Shown here one piece after another: positions 1-9,294 of a stretch of 64,000 bases of DNA. The DNA comes from Sediminibacterium roseum (GTDB lineage: Bacteria > Bacteroidota > Bacteroidia > Chitinophagales > Chitinophagaceae), in contig NZ_JAACJS010000012.1 in the NCBI RefSeq assembly GCF_009939005.1, positions 124,001 to 188,000 on the forward strand. Reading direction: 5' to 3'. The position numbers were made by a program, and so were the translations under genes. The notes under the pieces were generated by a model, which was not told the DNA's origin, ran no database searches, and was given only the letters and a program-made list of their open reading frames with translations. The stretch's first letter is position 1, and each line of letters begins with the position of its first letter.

Positions 1-691
1 TTTTATTCCATGGCTCATCAGGCAATACCAGGGCGGGGCAGAAGTGGCCAGTTTCTGCACCGGGGCCTTCCTGCTTGGCGCTTCGAAATTGCTGGATGGA
101 AAAGTGGCCACCACACACGTTGACGCGGTGCGTGCATTTGCCAATGCTTTTCCAAACATTACTTTACGCGTTGATAAGACGGTTACCGAGGACCAGAAAA
201 TATATACCAGCGGCGGCTCAACATCATCGTTTCATTTACTCCTGCACCTGGTGCAGAAACACTGCGGGAAAGAGGTGGCCGTGCGTATTTCAAAAATATT
301 TGCGATCGATATGGACAGGCACAGCCAGTCGTATTTCAGCACATTCACCCCATCGCGCAGCCACAACGATGAGCTTGTTGCGCTGGTGCAGGAAAAGATC
401 GAGACCAATTTTCATTTGATCGAGAACCTCGAAGAGATCATCAAAGACATCCCTTCCAGCCGCCGAAACCTGCTGCGCCGTTTCAAATCGGTAACAGGTA
501 TTGCACCGATCGAATACCTGCAGCAGGTAAGGATCGAGGCCTCTAAAAAAATGCTGGAACAAAGCAACCGGCAAATGTCTGATGTGATCAATCACACCGG
601 CTACAACGATCCCAAAGCATTCCGCAAAGTGTTCAGGAAGATCGTGGGCATGACGCCGAGCGATTACAGGGAGAAATTCCAGATAAGGTGA
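1..691 (+). CDS. GlxA-family AraC-type transcriptional regulator, 5' truncated
   Basis: The reading frame is open from the first complete codon of the window (base 2), so the start lies outside; 229 residues are visible. The N-terminal part is the end of a DJ-1/PfpI (class I glutamine amidotransferase-like) domain with the nucleophile-elbow motif ASFCTGAFLLG. The last ~90 residues are an AraC/XylS double helix-turn-helix (VTGIAPIEYLQQVR, then GYNDPKAFRKVFRK and GMTPSDYR). This architecture is the GlxA family of DNA-binding regulators; in these the PfpI domain is normally a sensor, not an enzyme. The GTG at 44 is an internal Val codon, not the start. The ligand and target genes cannot be told. 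It converges on the next gene 12 bp away. Confidence 0.85.
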   Translation, partial: FIPWLIRQYQGGAEVASFCTGAFLLGASKLLDGKVATTHVDAVRAFANAFPNITLRVDKTVTEDQKIYTSGGSTSSFHLLLHLVQKHCGKEVAVRISKIFAIDMDRHSQSYFSTFTPSRSHNDELVALVQEKIETNFHLIENLEEIIKDIPSSRRNLLRRFKSVTGIAPIEYLQQVRIEASKKMLEQSNRQMSDVINHTGYNDPKAFRKVFRKIVGMTPSDYREKFQIR

Positions 692-703
692 TTGTCAACT
701 GCA

Positions 704-1831
704 TTACACCGTAAAAAAGATCTTTTTCCGGTACAGGAAATAACAGATGCCCCATTCCAGTCCGAAGATACATAGCGATGAAATGATGTTGCTGATCATT
801 ACCGGGGTGCCCGCAAAACCGAGCAACCCATTGCATATCGCGCTGATGTAGCCGTTGAACCAGCGGTGCCCCACTATCTCGAAGAACAGGTAGATGAACA
901 GCGAGTTCATGCCTATCACCGTAAAAAACATGAGGTGCTTTTTGTGCGACCTGGTATCGATCCACCAATAACAAAGACAAAGCGCAAGCAGGCACCATCC
1001 CAGTGAAACGATCGTAAAGGAGCTGGTGGCGATCCGTTTGATGACAGGGGTGATGCCGGCGAGATCGAGTCCATACCCGAGCACGATGCAGAGGGCTCCC
1101 CATACAAGCAGTATTTTCAGTTTACCCGGTTTGCGCTGCATCAATATTTTTCCCGTAAGTGCGCCTGCAATGGTATGTACGGCGGTTGGTATGCAATTGA
1201 TGGCAACCCATCCACCTTTGTTGATCTTGTTCATCAAAAGAAGATCAACATAGTTCCCGAAATTATGCTGGTCTGTAAAAGGCTGGTCAAACCCCGGCAC
1301 ATTTGTACAGCGGTACAACAGCTCGGTGAGCAAAAGAATACCCGCGCATGCTAAAACCTGCGCAGTGACGCTCCACCGGAATATCAGGAAAGCAACCAGT
1401 GTAGTGAACGAAAGCTGCGTCAACACATCCCACAGCTCGAACGATAACCCCGTTCGTCTTACTGCATAATCGAGAACGCCCCAGAAAAAAAGCCAGGCGC
1501 AGCGCTTGAGCGTTTTTTTGAACGACGCGTTCCACGATAGTCCTTGTGCCTGCTGCTTGTGCTGCGAATAGGCCATGGCAACGCCGGCCATGAACATGAA
1601 TGCGGGTTGCACCATGTCCCAGAAACGCAGGCCGTTCCATGGATGGTGTTCGAACTGGATGAAAAATGCATATAGCGCAGTGCCCTCCGACGCCTTCACC
1701 AGGTGATCGAACAAGCCTGCGCCCGCCAGGGCCAGTAACACCATTACGAGGCCGCGCATGAAATCGAGAGACAGCAGTCGTTGCAAGGTAAAAAACGGAT
1801 TTGTTTTTAATGGTTGATCATTGCATTGCAC
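704..1831 (-). CDS. DUF5009/HGSNAT-like acyltransferase family membrane protein
   Basis: Multi-pass inner-membrane protein of about 375 residues, with roughly ten hydrophobic segments. It opens with RLLSLDFMRGLVM followed by a loop containing HHPWNGLRFWDMVQPAF, the pattern of the COG4299/DUF5009 group related to heparan-alpha-glucosaminide N-acetyltransferase (NagX-like proteins). Members are thought to transfer acetyl groups to sugars across the membrane; activity here is inferred. The frame stays open to 2146, but that part overlaps the upstream gene and reads as non-protein-like sequence. I therefore place the start at the GTG at 1831, 31 bp after the upstream stop. It probably forms an operon with the sugar isomerase-like gene upstream. 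Confidence 0.75.
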   Translation of the reverse strand: MQCNDQPLKTNPFFTLQRLLSLDFMRGLVMVLLALAGAGLFDHLVKASEGTALYAFFIQFEHHPWNGLRFWDMVQPAFMFMAGVAMAYSQHKQQAQGLSWNASFKKTLKRCAWLFFWGVLDYAVRRTGLSFELWDVLTQLSFTTLVAFLIFRWSVTAQVLACAGILLLTELLYRCTNVPGFDQPFTDQHNFGNYVDLLLMNKINKGGWVAINCIPTAVHTIAGALTGKILMQRKPGKLKILLVWGALCIVLGYGLDLAGITPVIKRIATSSFTIVSLGWCLLALCLCYWWIDTRSHKKHLMFFTVIGMNSLFIYLFFEIVGHRWFNGYISAICNGLLGFAGTPVMISNIISSLCIFGLEWGICYFLYRKKIFFTV

Positions 1832-1862
1832 CTGCGCAATGCAACGCTGACGGAACGAAAAC

Positions 1863-2879
1863 TCAGGATTCCAACGCCTGTTTTGCAAACGCAACACATT
1901 TCTTTGTTTCTTCCACCGCATTTGAGCCGGCGGGAATCTCATATTCCAGCTCGATGGTTGCGGGTATCCGGTATTTTTTTTCCCTGAGCAACGTGAGTAT
2001 TTCTTTGAGGGGTGTATCGCCTTGTCCCCATACAACATTATTCCCCCCGTTGTCTTTTGTTTTCCTGTCTTTGATGTGCATGCTTGTAATGCGATCGTGT
2101 TTGGCCTGTATAAGTGCCAGCAGGCTCTCTTTGGTATTGTTGCCACCTGCAGCGATGTAATGACCGCAATCGAGGTTCATTGAATTGTATGGCGATTGTG
2201 CAAGGGCCGTATCCCAAGCCGTATCGGTGGCCTGTGTATGGGCATGGTAGCCGATGTAAACTTTGTGTTTTTCTCCCAGTGTGCCGAGACGTTTTGAGTG
2301 CGCAGGATCGGTTGGAAGCTCCAGGGTAACAGAAGCGGCGCCGAGCGCTTTGGCAGCTTTGAGTGCGTATTCGATTTCGCCATCGGTGTTGCCGGGATTG
2401 AGTGCATTGGGTTTGAAAGCATAGATGGTAATGCCCGCCTTGTTAAACATCTTTCGCACTTCTTCAAATTTTTCCATACCCGTATTTGTGCGCCAATCGG
2501 CAACGGATCTCTGGTAGGCGGCTATTTGGGCTTTCTGTTCGTCGGTGAGTTTCGGGGCCTGCCCGTTTACCCTTGGCGGCATTTTGAAAGTGTTTACGGG
2601 TTTGCCCGCGTAGTCTTCGATTGAATCGCCCATCAGTTCTACTGCGCTGATGTTTGAATCGATGCAGTATTGAAGCAACTGCTCCGGCTTGCCCGGCATG
2701 CTGCGGAACGAATAAGTGATCACGCCCACCTGTACCCCTTTGAATTTTGAATCGGGGCCGGCAACAGGAAAAGGATCTTTGGCCCAGCCGGTCTTACCGG
2801 CACAAAACAGGGCAAGCGATGCCAGTGAACCCTGTTGTAAAAATTTTCTTCGCGAATGTGAGTGGATGGTGTTGGACAT
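1863..2879 (-). CDS. Secreted sugar phosphate isomerase/epimerase-like TIM-barrel protein
   Basis: 338 residues. The N-terminus has a twin-arginine-like signal (SRRKFLQQGSLASLALF), so the protein is probably exported. The body is an AP-endonuclease-2/xylose-isomerase-like TIM barrel. Candidate metal ligands appear in the usual order: Glu in VTLELPTD, His in YIGYHAHTQ, Asp/His in NLDCGHY, His in SMHIKDRK and Glu in IELEYEIP. The family isomerises or epimerises sugars; the substrate is unknown. It is followed on the same strand by the acyltransferase-like gene, which suggests a small carbohydrate-related unit. Confidence 0.85.
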   Translation of the reverse strand: MSNTIHSHSRRKFLQQGSLASLALFCAGKTGWAKDPFPVAGPDSKFKGVQVGVITYSFRSMPGKPEQLLQYCIDSNISAVELMGDSIEDYAGKPVNTFKMPPRVNGQAPKLTDEQKAQIAAYQRSVADWRTNTGMEKFEEVRKMFNKAGITIYAFKPNALNPGNTDGEIEYALKAAKALGAASVTLELPTDPAHSKRLGTLGEKHKVYIGYHAHTQATDTAWDTALAQSPYNSMNLDCGHYIAAGGNNTKESLLALIQAKHDRITSMHIKDRKTKDNGGNNVVWGQGDTPLKEILTLLREKKYRIPATIELEYEIPAGSNAVEETKKCVAFAKQALES

Positions 2880-2972
2880 ACTCTGTTTTTTTTGTGCGTA
2901 TCGGAGCTTCTAAACTAAACATTTCTGCGGCTTTTCGGGTGGCGCTTTTTATTTTTCAGGAAAAGAAATGTG

Positions 2973-3000
2973 TTGGTTCCCTAAGTTTTAGATAAATTTA
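2973..3000 (+). promoter_or_regulatory. Possible Bacteroidota-type promoter for the small membrane protein
   Basis: TTG at 2973-2975, a 17-nt spacer, then TAAATTTA at 2993-3000, which matches TAnnTTTG except for the last base. It lies 8 bp before the ATG at 3009. Pattern match only. Confidence 0.35.
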
Positions 3001-3008
3001 GCCAGCCA

Positions 3009-3404
3009 ATGCAACGATTACGGACAATCTCGATCTGCTTATTATCCATAACCAGCCTGCTGGGATTGTTGCGTGGATACAGGATGAGCAATTACGGAGG
3101 CGACGATTCGTTGTTGTACCCTTATCCCCGTGATACCATCAAAGCCACCGTTTTTTCCAATTATGCCATACTGGGATGGATCGTTTTTTCCCTCATCGGC
3201 CTGTTCAGCGTGCTGGTTATTGTGTCCATCGTCAAGAACTTCCGCAATTACGGGTACCTGGTTATCGTAGAAGGGATCTTCCTTACCTTTCTTACGGCCA
3301 TACATATTTTGTTAACGGGGTTTGTGTTCGCTCATTTCTTTATCATTCCCGTGTGTTTCGCGGTGCTCATCCTGGGCGTTTTGCAGGTTCCGCGAGAGTT
3401 CTGA
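3009..3404 (+). CDS. Small multi-pass membrane protein, function unknown
   Basis: 131 residues with about four predicted membrane helices: residues ~5-22, ~50-75 (ILGWIVFSLIGLFSVLVIV), ~80-100 and ~103-125. A short Tyr/Asp-rich loop (YGGDDSLLYPYPRD) sits between the first two. I recognise no catalytic motif or family. It is divergent from the isomerase-like gene and is followed 59 bp later by a lipoprotein gene on the same strand, so the two may be cotranscribed. Confidence 0.65.
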   Translation: MQRLRTISICLLSITSLLGLLRGYRMSNYGGDDSLLYPYPRDTIKATVFSNYAILGWIVFSLIGLFSVLVIVSIVKNFRNYGYLVIVEGIFLTFLTAIHILLTGFVFAHFFIIPVCFAVLILGVLQVPREF

Positions 3405-3463
3405 TTCCCCGGTCGCCTGTACGGTTACGGTATGATTTTTTAGGGTATTTTGTAAAAACAATT

Positions 3464-3835
3464 ATGAAAACCGCGATCATACTGGTACTGGCCGCATGCA
3501 TGGCCTGTTCGCCCAAACTCCAGCAAACCTCGGCAACCTGTTTCAAGGGAAAACTCGTAAAACGCGGCATTTGCGGGCAGCGGGTGGTTCAGCTGCTCAG
3601 CGGGCCGGTGGATGCGGTGGTAATGGCCCGGCAATGGACAGACTCCTTATCCGGTAAACAATATGAAAACGTATTTACAGTTGGCAACCTGTGCGATTTT
3701 CCTGCAACGATACAGGAAGGACAGGAATTCAGCTTTTCCATCACTACAACACCCGGCAGCAACTGCGCAACCTGCTTCGCCTACACGCCAACACCCGTTG
3801 AGAAAAACAACATCGTAACGGGATGCAGTGAGTAG
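3464..3835 (+). CDS. Small Cys-rich lipoprotein, function unknown
   Basis: 123 residues from the ATG at 3464; the frame is open further upstream but that part overlaps the previous gene. MKTAIILVLAACMACS is a lipoprotein signal peptide with the lipid-carrying Cys in a CMAC context. The mature part has several cysteines (TCFKGK, RGICGQR, GNLCDF, NCATCF, TGCSE), probably disulfide-bonded in the periplasm. I recognise no family. Confidence 0.65.
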   Translation: MKTAIILVLAACMACSPKLQQTSATCFKGKLVKRGICGQRVVQLLSGPVDAVVMARQWTDSLSGKQYENVFTVGNLCDFPATIQEGQEFSFSITTTPGSNCATCFAYTPTPVEKNNIVTGCSE

Positions 3836-3964
3836 TGGAATAAGGGTAAACGTTTCTATCCGTTTCTCAAACGTTCCGGCACGGTTGTCATAATACAAGG
3901 GCGCAAATCCCCCGGTGACTGCCTGATCTTTAAACATTTTACCTGCCGTGGCGTTATACAATGC

Positions 3965-4975
3965 ATGGGTAAGAAATTAAACGCCATCCCCGTTTCGGTA
4001 CTGGACCTGGCTACGATCATACAGGGCGATGACTCTGCCGCGCCTGCTTTTCAGCGCAGCCTTTTGTTTGCGCAACATGCCGAACAGTTGGGATACAAGC
4101 GCTATTGGTTTGCAGAGCACCACAACATGGAAAGCGTTGCGTCTGCCGCCACGTCGGTATTGATCGGCTATGTTGCGGGAGGCACCCAAACGATCAGGGT
4201 AGGGTCGGGGGGCGTGATGCTGCCCAATCATTCGCCGCTGGTGATTGCTGAACAGTTTGGAACGCTGGCTTCTTTATACCCCAACCGCATCGACCTCGGT
4301 CTTGGCCGTGCGCCCGGAACGGATCCCGTTACATCGTATGCCCTGCGCAGGAACATGACCGGCGACGTTGACCAGTTTCCCAACGATGTAGTTGAACTGC
4401 TCGGTTACCTCGGCCCGCGGAAAGCCGACGCTAAAGTAAAAGCGGTTCCCGGACAAGACACCAATGTGCCCGTATGGCTGTTGGGCTCAAGCACGTTCAG
4501 CGCGCAACTGGCGGGCATGCTTGGGTTGCCCTTTGCATTTGCCTCGCACTTTGCGCCGGCACAGTTACACGATGCATTAAAGACCTATCGATCCCATTTC
4601 AAACCGTCTGAATTTTTACCGGCACCGTATGCAATGGCATGCGTAAACGTGATCGCCGCCGATACCGACGATGAAGCCAGGCACCTTGCCACATCATTCT
4701 ACCAGCTTGCGCTCGGCCTGTTCCGCAACGACCGGAAACCGCTGCCGCCACCGGTACACAATATGGACGAGATCTGGACCGAACGCGAAAAATTTGGTGT
4801 GGAACAAATGACCGCCTACTCATTTTTAGGAAGCAGGGAAACCATCAGCGCATCGCTGCAAAAGTTTGTGGATGATACGCAGGTAGACGAGATCATGGTT
4901 GCATCGCACTTGTATGATGCCGGGTTAAAGAAAAAATCGCTGGGTGTGATCGCTTCGTTGTTTGATACGAAATAA
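3965..4975 (+). CDS. LLM-class flavin-dependent oxidoreductase (luciferase-like)
   Basis: 336 residues, a full-length bacterial-luciferase-like TIM barrel. Recognisable blocks are [11 protein letters not shown] at the N-terminus, [49 protein letters not shown] and PVWLLGSS. These match the subgroup of FMN-dependent monooxygenase-like proteins with the conserved FAEHHN motif. The substrate is unknown; similar genes are widely scattered in bacteria. The gene stands alone, with a hairpin 20 bp after the stop. Confidence 0.9.
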   Translation: MGKKLNAIPVSVLDLATIIQGDDSAAPAFQRSLLFAQHAEQLGYKRYWFAEHHNMESVASAATSVLIGYVAGGTQTIRVGSGGVMLPNHSPLVIAEQFGTLASLYPNRIDLGLGRAPGTDPVTSYALRRNMTGDVDQFPNDVVELLGYLGPRKADAKVKAVPGQDTNVPVWLLGSSTFSAQLAGMLGLPFAFASHFAPAQLHDALKTYRSHFKPSEFLPAPYAMACVNVIAADTDDEARHLATSFYQLALGLFRNDRKPLPPPVHNMDEIWTEREKFGVEQMTAYSFLGSRETISASLQKFVDDTQVDEIMVASHLYDAGLKKKSLGVIASLFDTK

Positions 4976-4991
4976 GAACGCTTCCCAACAA

Positions 4992-5024
4992 AAAAAAGAA
5001 GAAACCAAAAAGGCTTCTTCTCTT
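4992..5024 (+). terminator. Weak hairpin between convergent genes
   Basis: AGAAGAAACC, an A-rich loop, then GGCTTCTTCT: an imperfect stem with one mismatch, with an A-tract before it and a T-rich stretch after. It lies between the oxidoreductase and the DUF4397 gene, so it could serve either strand. Confidence 0.4.
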
Positions 5025-5052
5025 CTGATCCTGACTTTTTATTTCTGGTTTT

Positions 5053-5778
5053 TCACGGGGTTAATTTTCCATTCTCTACATATTTTATCTGCACCGCCTT
5101 AGCCGCATCGGTGCTTCCCGGTATGCCGATCAGCAATACGGTATAAGCTTTTTGTGCCTCGAGCGTGATCGTCCTGTTTGACTGGATATTGCTGTCGTTG
5201 TTAACCGCAATGGTTACCTGACCGGGCGCCACCTGTGTAAATTGAGAAACCGCCTGGTAGCTGGCCGTGCTGTTCGCAACGATTGTGCCATTGGCGGCGG
5301 TGATGGTTACGCGGGGATCTGATGAATCGGGGATGGCATTGATGTACCGGATATAGGCCTGTCCGTTTGTGGAAGAGAGGCTGTCGTAATTATCCTCACT
5401 GAACACATTGCCGTAAACGCCGTTCGCGCCCGTTACATACAGCGAATAATATTTGTTGGGCATAAACCCGTTGCTGGTGCTGGTGATGGGCGACGGGTTA
5501 CCGTTTGCATCATAAGCCTGCACCGTATACGATCCCGGGTACACACTAAGGTATGCGCCCGAATACCCCGCATAGGAATAAGGAACATTGCTGATGCTGT
5601 TGCTGTTCAGCGTAACACCGATACCGGCGGCCTTATCGGCCACAAGGTTAAAGACCATCAAGCCGGATACCTGCTGCGTGGCATTATCATTATCGTTCTT
5701 ACGGCACGAAGAAAACAACAAGAGCGCCAGTCCTGCTGCAGCAAGACCCATGCGCATGGAAGAAAACATGTTTTTCAT
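5053..5778 (-). CDS. DUF4397 domain lipoprotein
   Basis: 241 residues from the ATG at 5778, chosen because a GAGG sequence lies six bases upstream and the protein then begins MKNMFSSMRMG. The frame is open to 5826. The signal peptide ends in LLLFSSC, a lipobox. The rest consists of beta-strand-rich repeats typical of DUF4397 (LMVFNLVADKAAGI, VYPGSYTVQAYD, AYIRYINAIPDS, APGQVTIAVNN, KAYTVLLIGIPG). DUF4397 proteins are surface or periplasmic lipoproteins of unknown role, common in Bacteroidota. It is divergent from the phosphoesterase operon. Confidence 0.85.
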   Translation of the reverse strand: MKNMFSSMRMGLAAAGLALLLFSSCRKNDNDNATQQVSGLMVFNLVADKAAGIGVTLNSNSISNVPYSYAGYSGAYLSVYPGSYTVQAYDANGNPSPITSTSNGFMPNKYYSLYVTGANGVYGNVFSEDNYDSLSSTNGQAYIRYINAIPDSSDPRVTITAANGTIVANSTASYQAVSQFTQVAPGQVTIAVNNDSNIQSNRTITLEAQKAYTVLLIGIPGSTDAAKAVQIKYVENGKLTP

Positions 5779-5870
5779 ACTCATCCTCACTTTCTTTTTT
5801 GCTTGATCAATGGTTAAGCAGGACAAAAAATGATGCCAGAAAGAAGAGGTAGTGTCAACTTAGGAACATA

Positions 5871-5897
5871 TTAACAGATACGTCAACAAACTGTTAA
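5871..5897. promoter_or_regulatory. Inverted repeat TTAACAG-N13-CTGTTAA in a divergent promoter region
   Basis: A 7-bp perfect inverted repeat with arms 20 bp apart centre to centre, between the divergent DUF4397 and phosphoesterase genes. Its size and position would suit a dimeric regulator. No regulator is identified. Confidence 0.3.
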
Positions 5898-5979
5898 GAC
5901 CACGCCTTCTTAACACTAGCATAATCTTCTCCTAACATTGAAGTAACATACCCGTGGCAACTTTGGAAAACCTTTCAAC

Positions 5980-6819
5980 ATGGAAAGAAGACCCATTGAA
6001 GTTGTTGTGATCAGCGATCTTCATCTTGGAACTTACGGTTGCCACGCAAAAGAGATCGTTCAATACCTGAAAAGCATCCAGCCCCGCCTGCTTGTACTGA
6101 ATGGCGATGTGATCGATGGCTGGCAGTTCTCCAAACGATACTTTCCCACTTCTCACATGCAGGTGATCAAGGAGATCATGAGCCTGATGGGCAAAGGAAC
6201 GCGTGTGATCTACATCACCGGCAACCACGATGAAATGCTGCGCCGGTACAGCGATATACAGCTTGGCAATTTTCAACTGGCAGATAAAGTGGTACTCGAG
6301 ATCAATGGTAAAAAAACATGGATCTTTCACGGGGATGTTTTCGATGCTACAACAAAAGGCAGCGCAAAAATTCTTGCGAAGCTGGGCGGGCATGGGTACG
6401 ATCTGCTCATCGTACTCAACAGGATGATCAACCACCTCCTGAAATTCTTTGGCCGCGAAAAAATGAGCCTCAGTAAAAAGATCAAGAACGGTGTGAAGCA
6501 GGCCGTTTCGTGGATCGGCAATTTTGAACAGACCGCCGCCGAACTCGCCATCGCGAAAGGTTATGATTACGTGATCTGCGGACATATTCACCAGCCACAA
6601 AAAAGAACAGTTGAAACAAAAGAGGGTTCGGTTACTTACCTGAACAGCGGCGACTGGATAGAAAACCTCACATCACTCGAATACAACGAAGGTGAATGGA
6701 ACATTTATCAATACGAAGCGCGCAATTTTGAAACCCAGGAAAAGTTTGATAAAAAACTGCCGCCGCTCGAAGTAGTAACGGATGAGATCGATATGTACAT
6801 CAATTCATTAATCGCCTGA
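5980..6819 (+). CDS. UDP-2,3-diacylglucosamine diphosphatase-like metallophosphoesterase
   Basis: 279 residues. It carries the calcineurin-like phosphoesterase motifs in order: VVVISDLHLGTYG (DLH), LVLNGDVIDGW (GDxxD), ITGNHDEML (GNHD), IFHGDVFD and CGHIHQPQ (GHxH). It resembles the COG2908/LpxH-like group, cytosolic peripheral phosphoesterases acting on nucleotide-sugar lipids or related diphosphates. Some COG2908 paralogues are not true LpxH, so the substrate is uncertain. It is first in a three-gene unit with a glycosyltransferase 12 bp downstream, which supports a role in a glycolipid or cell-envelope pathway. Confidence 0.85.
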   Translation: MERRPIEVVVISDLHLGTYGCHAKEIVQYLKSIQPRLLVLNGDVIDGWQFSKRYFPTSHMQVIKEIMSLMGKGTRVIYITGNHDEMLRRYSDIQLGNFQLADKVVLEINGKKTWIFHGDVFDATTKGSAKILAKLGGHGYDLLIVLNRMINHLLKFFGREKMSLSKKIKNGVKQAVSWIGNFEQTAAELAIAKGYDYVICGHIHQPQKRTVETKEGSVTYLNSGDWIENLTSLEYNEGEWNIYQYEARNFETQEKFDKKLPPLEVVTDEIDMYINSLIA

Positions 6820-6831
6820 TCATTCCTCGTT

Positions 6832-7872
6832 ATGAAAATACTATATTCAATACAGGCAACAGGAAACGGCCACATTGCAAGAGCTGCGGAGTTGATGCCC
6901 TTTCTTTCACGGTACGGCAAAGTAGATGTTTTCCTGAGCGGCAGCAACAGCAGCCTTGATACTTCACTCCCCGTACGATACAAAAGTAAGGGGCTCAGTC
7001 TTTTTTACGGGAACAGTGGCGGGCTCGATTACTGGAAAATGATCAAGGCATTTTCACCTGTCCGCATCCTGCGGGAAGCAAGGGATCTGCCTGTTGAGAG
7101 ATACGATGTTGTATTGAATGATTTTGAATCGATCACTTCACTCGCCTGTAAGTTGAAGAATGTGCCGTTCATCCATTTCGGCCACCAGGCAAGCTTTCAA
7201 TCACAGCACACCCCACGGCCAAAGAAAAAGGACCCGGCGGGTGAGTTTATTTTGAAACACTACGCTTCATCGAGGCACAATATCGGGCTGCATTTTAAAA
7301 AGTACGACGATTTTATTTTTTCGCCTGTGATCAAGGAAAAGATATTGCAGGCGGATGTTACGGATGAAGGGCACATCACCGTTTATCTCTCTCACTATGC
7401 TGATGCGGTGGTTGAAAAATATTTATCACAGGTGAAAGACGTGTTGTTTCATGTTTTCAGCAAAACGAAAAAAGAAGTGGAAAGAAAAAACAATATTCTT
7501 TTCATGCCTGTTAACAATGAGCGTTTTACACAAAGCATGATCAGCAGTTACGGTGTGATCACCGGCGCCGGTTTTGAAACCCCTGCTGAAACACTGTACC
7601 TCGGCAAGAAGCTGATCTGTGTTCCGATACAGGGCCAGTACGAACAGCTTTGCAATGCAGCCGCGATCAGCGATTTTAATGTGCCCGTTGTTGGCCATAT
7701 TGATGAAGGGTTTCCAGCGAAGATCTCTCAATGGTTAAGCGGCGCATGGCCGGAAACCCTGCAGTTACAGCATTCCACTGCCTGCATCGTGGAAGCGGTA
7801 ATGGAAAAGGCCGCGATGATGCGTGCCCAAAAACAACTCATTCACTCACCCGGGTATAATTTTTCCATGTAA
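6832..7872 (+). CDS. MurG/GT28-like glycosyltransferase
   Basis: 346 residues with the GT-B fold pattern. The N-terminal motif is ILYSIQATGNGHIARA (a glycine-rich acceptor-side loop with GHxxRA) and the C-terminal donor-binding block is GVITGAGFETPAETLYLGK followed by PIQGQYEQL, as in MurG-like enzymes. The family moves a sugar from a nucleotide donor to a lipid or other acceptor at the inner membrane; donor and acceptor are unknown here. The stop codon overlaps the start of the GH1 gene by one base (TAATG), indicating translational coupling. Confidence 0.85.
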   Translation: MKILYSIQATGNGHIARAAELMPFLSRYGKVDVFLSGSNSSLDTSLPVRYKSKGLSLFYGNSGGLDYWKMIKAFSPVRILREARDLPVERYDVVLNDFESITSLACKLKNVPFIHFGHQASFQSQHTPRPKKKDPAGEFILKHYASSRHNIGLHFKKYDDFIFSPVIKEKILQADVTDEGHITVYLSHYADAVVEKYLSQVKDVLFHVFSKTKKEVERKNNILFMPVNNERFTQSMISSYGVITGAGFETPAETLYLGKKLICVPIQGQYEQLCNAAAISDFNVPVVGHIDEGFPAKISQWLSGAWPETLQLQHSTACIVEAVMEKAAMMRAQKQLIHSPGYNFSM

Positions 7873-9257
7873 TGGATTTTGCGAGAAGTGATTTTGGGGA
7901 TGATTTTTACTGGGGCGTATCCATTGCTTCCGCTCAAAACGAAGGTGCAGTGGATGTTGACGGGAAGGGCCCGTCGATATGGGATGTGTTTGCAAACAAA
8001 AAAGGCGCCATCAGGTCGGGCCACACGCTTGCCGCTGCCTGCGATTTTTACAACCGTTACCGCGAAGACATCAATACCGCAAAAGCGCTGGGCTTTACCG
8101 CTTTCCGTTTTTCCCTTTCCTGGCCGCGCATCATGCCCGATGGAAAAGATACCGTCAACCCGCGCGGTATCCAGTTTTACCACGATGTGATCGATACCTG
8201 TCTTGCAGCAGGATTAACCCCTTTTGTTACACTCTACCACTGGGACCTTCCGCATGTGCTTGAAGAAAAAGGCGGCTGGACAACCTCGCTGGTGATCGAG
8301 TGGTTCTCGGCATTTGTAAAAGTATGCGCAAAGGCGTATGGCGACAAGGTGAAGAACTGGATCATCCTGAACGAGCCCATGAGCTTTACCGCATTGGGTT
8401 ATATGCTGGGAAAACATGCGCCGGGAAAAACGGGTCTGTACCATTTTCTGCCCGCGGTGCACCATGCGGCACTGGCGCAGGCCGAGGGTGGGAGGATCAT
8501 ACGTGCCTATGTGACCGATGCAAACATTGGCACCAGTTTTTCCTGTTCGGAAGTATTGCCCTACACTGCAAGCGAAGAAGACATGCTCGCCGCATCAAAG
8601 ATCGATCTGTTGATGAACAGGCTTTTTATAGAACCGCTGTTCACCGGCACTTATCCATCACACGATAAGTTCCCGATGATGGAAAAATTGTACTTCAGCA
8701 ACAAAACATGGCGTGTTCAGGACAGGCTACAGTTTGATTTTGATTTCATCGGCCTGCAAAGTTATTTCCCCGTGGTGGTTCGCCACAGCTCCATCATACC
8801 GCATATCCAGGCTGCGCAGGTAAAAGCAAAAACGAGAAAGGTGCCGGCAACAGCGATGGGGTGGGAGATTAACCCGGATAGTTTTTACCGCGTGCTGAAA
8901 CGTTTTGCAAAATACAAGAACATCAAACAGATCATTGTAACAGAGAACGGCGCGGCTTTTAACGATGTGGTTGAGGGCGACACAATCGACGATGTTCACC
9001 GGCAGGCTTACTTCGAAAAACATGTTGCCGCCATGCTCAGGGCAAAGAACGAAGGCGTTCCCGTGCAAGGCTATTTTGCATGGACGCTCACCGATAATTT
9101 TGAGTGGTCAGAAGGTTATCACCCGCGTTTCGGGCTGGTGCATGTAGACCATGCCACGCAGGAGAGAAGGTTGAAAAGATCAGGGTATTGGTGGCAGCAG
9201 TTCCTGGCCGCAGGCTGTGAGCTGCGGCGCCCGGGCTTTTCAGAATACATCTCTTAA
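7872..9257 (+). CDS. Glycoside hydrolase family 1 beta-glycosidase
   Basis: 461 residues, full length for GH1. The acid/base Glu is E168 in the NEP motif (NWIILNEPM) and the nucleophile is E358 in TENG (IIVTENGAAF). Substrate-site blocks FYWGVSIASAQNEG, LYHWDLPHVLEEKGGW and YFAWTLTDNFEWSEGY are all present, so it should be an active retaining beta-glycosidase. There is no signal peptide, so it acts in the cytoplasm. It is translationally coupled to the glycosyltransferase, an unusual partner; typical beta-glucosidases of this phylum sit with SusCD or sugar-uptake genes, and none are present here. Confidence 0.93.
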   Translation: MDFARSDFGDDFYWGVSIASAQNEGAVDVDGKGPSIWDVFANKKGAIRSGHTLAAACDFYNRYREDINTAKALGFTAFRFSLSWPRIMPDGKDTVNPRGIQFYHDVIDTCLAAGLTPFVTLYHWDLPHVLEEKGGWTTSLVIEWFSAFVKVCAKAYGDKVKNWIILNEPMSFTALGYMLGKHAPGKTGLYHFLPAVHHAALAQAEGGRIIRAYVTDANIGTSFSCSEVLPYTASEEDMLAASKIDLLMNRLFIEPLFTGTYPSHDKFPMMEKLYFSNKTWRVQDRLQFDFDFIGLQSYFPVVVRHSSIIPHIQAAQVKAKTRKVPATAMGWEINPDSFYRVLKRFAKYKNIKQIIVTENGAAFNDVVEGDTIDDVHRQAYFEKHVAAMLRAKNEGVPVQGYFAWTLTDNFEWSEGYHPRFGLVHVDHATQERRLKRSGYWWQQFLAAGCELRRPGFSEYIS

Positions 9258-9294
9258 AACACCGCGCAGCACACAGCTCATTGCCGCAACTGAA

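Noticed and set aside
3176-3463. Extended 219-residue form of the small lipoprotein
   Set aside because: The extra N-terminal part overlaps the membrane-protein gene in another frame and a proper lipoprotein signal starts at 3464.
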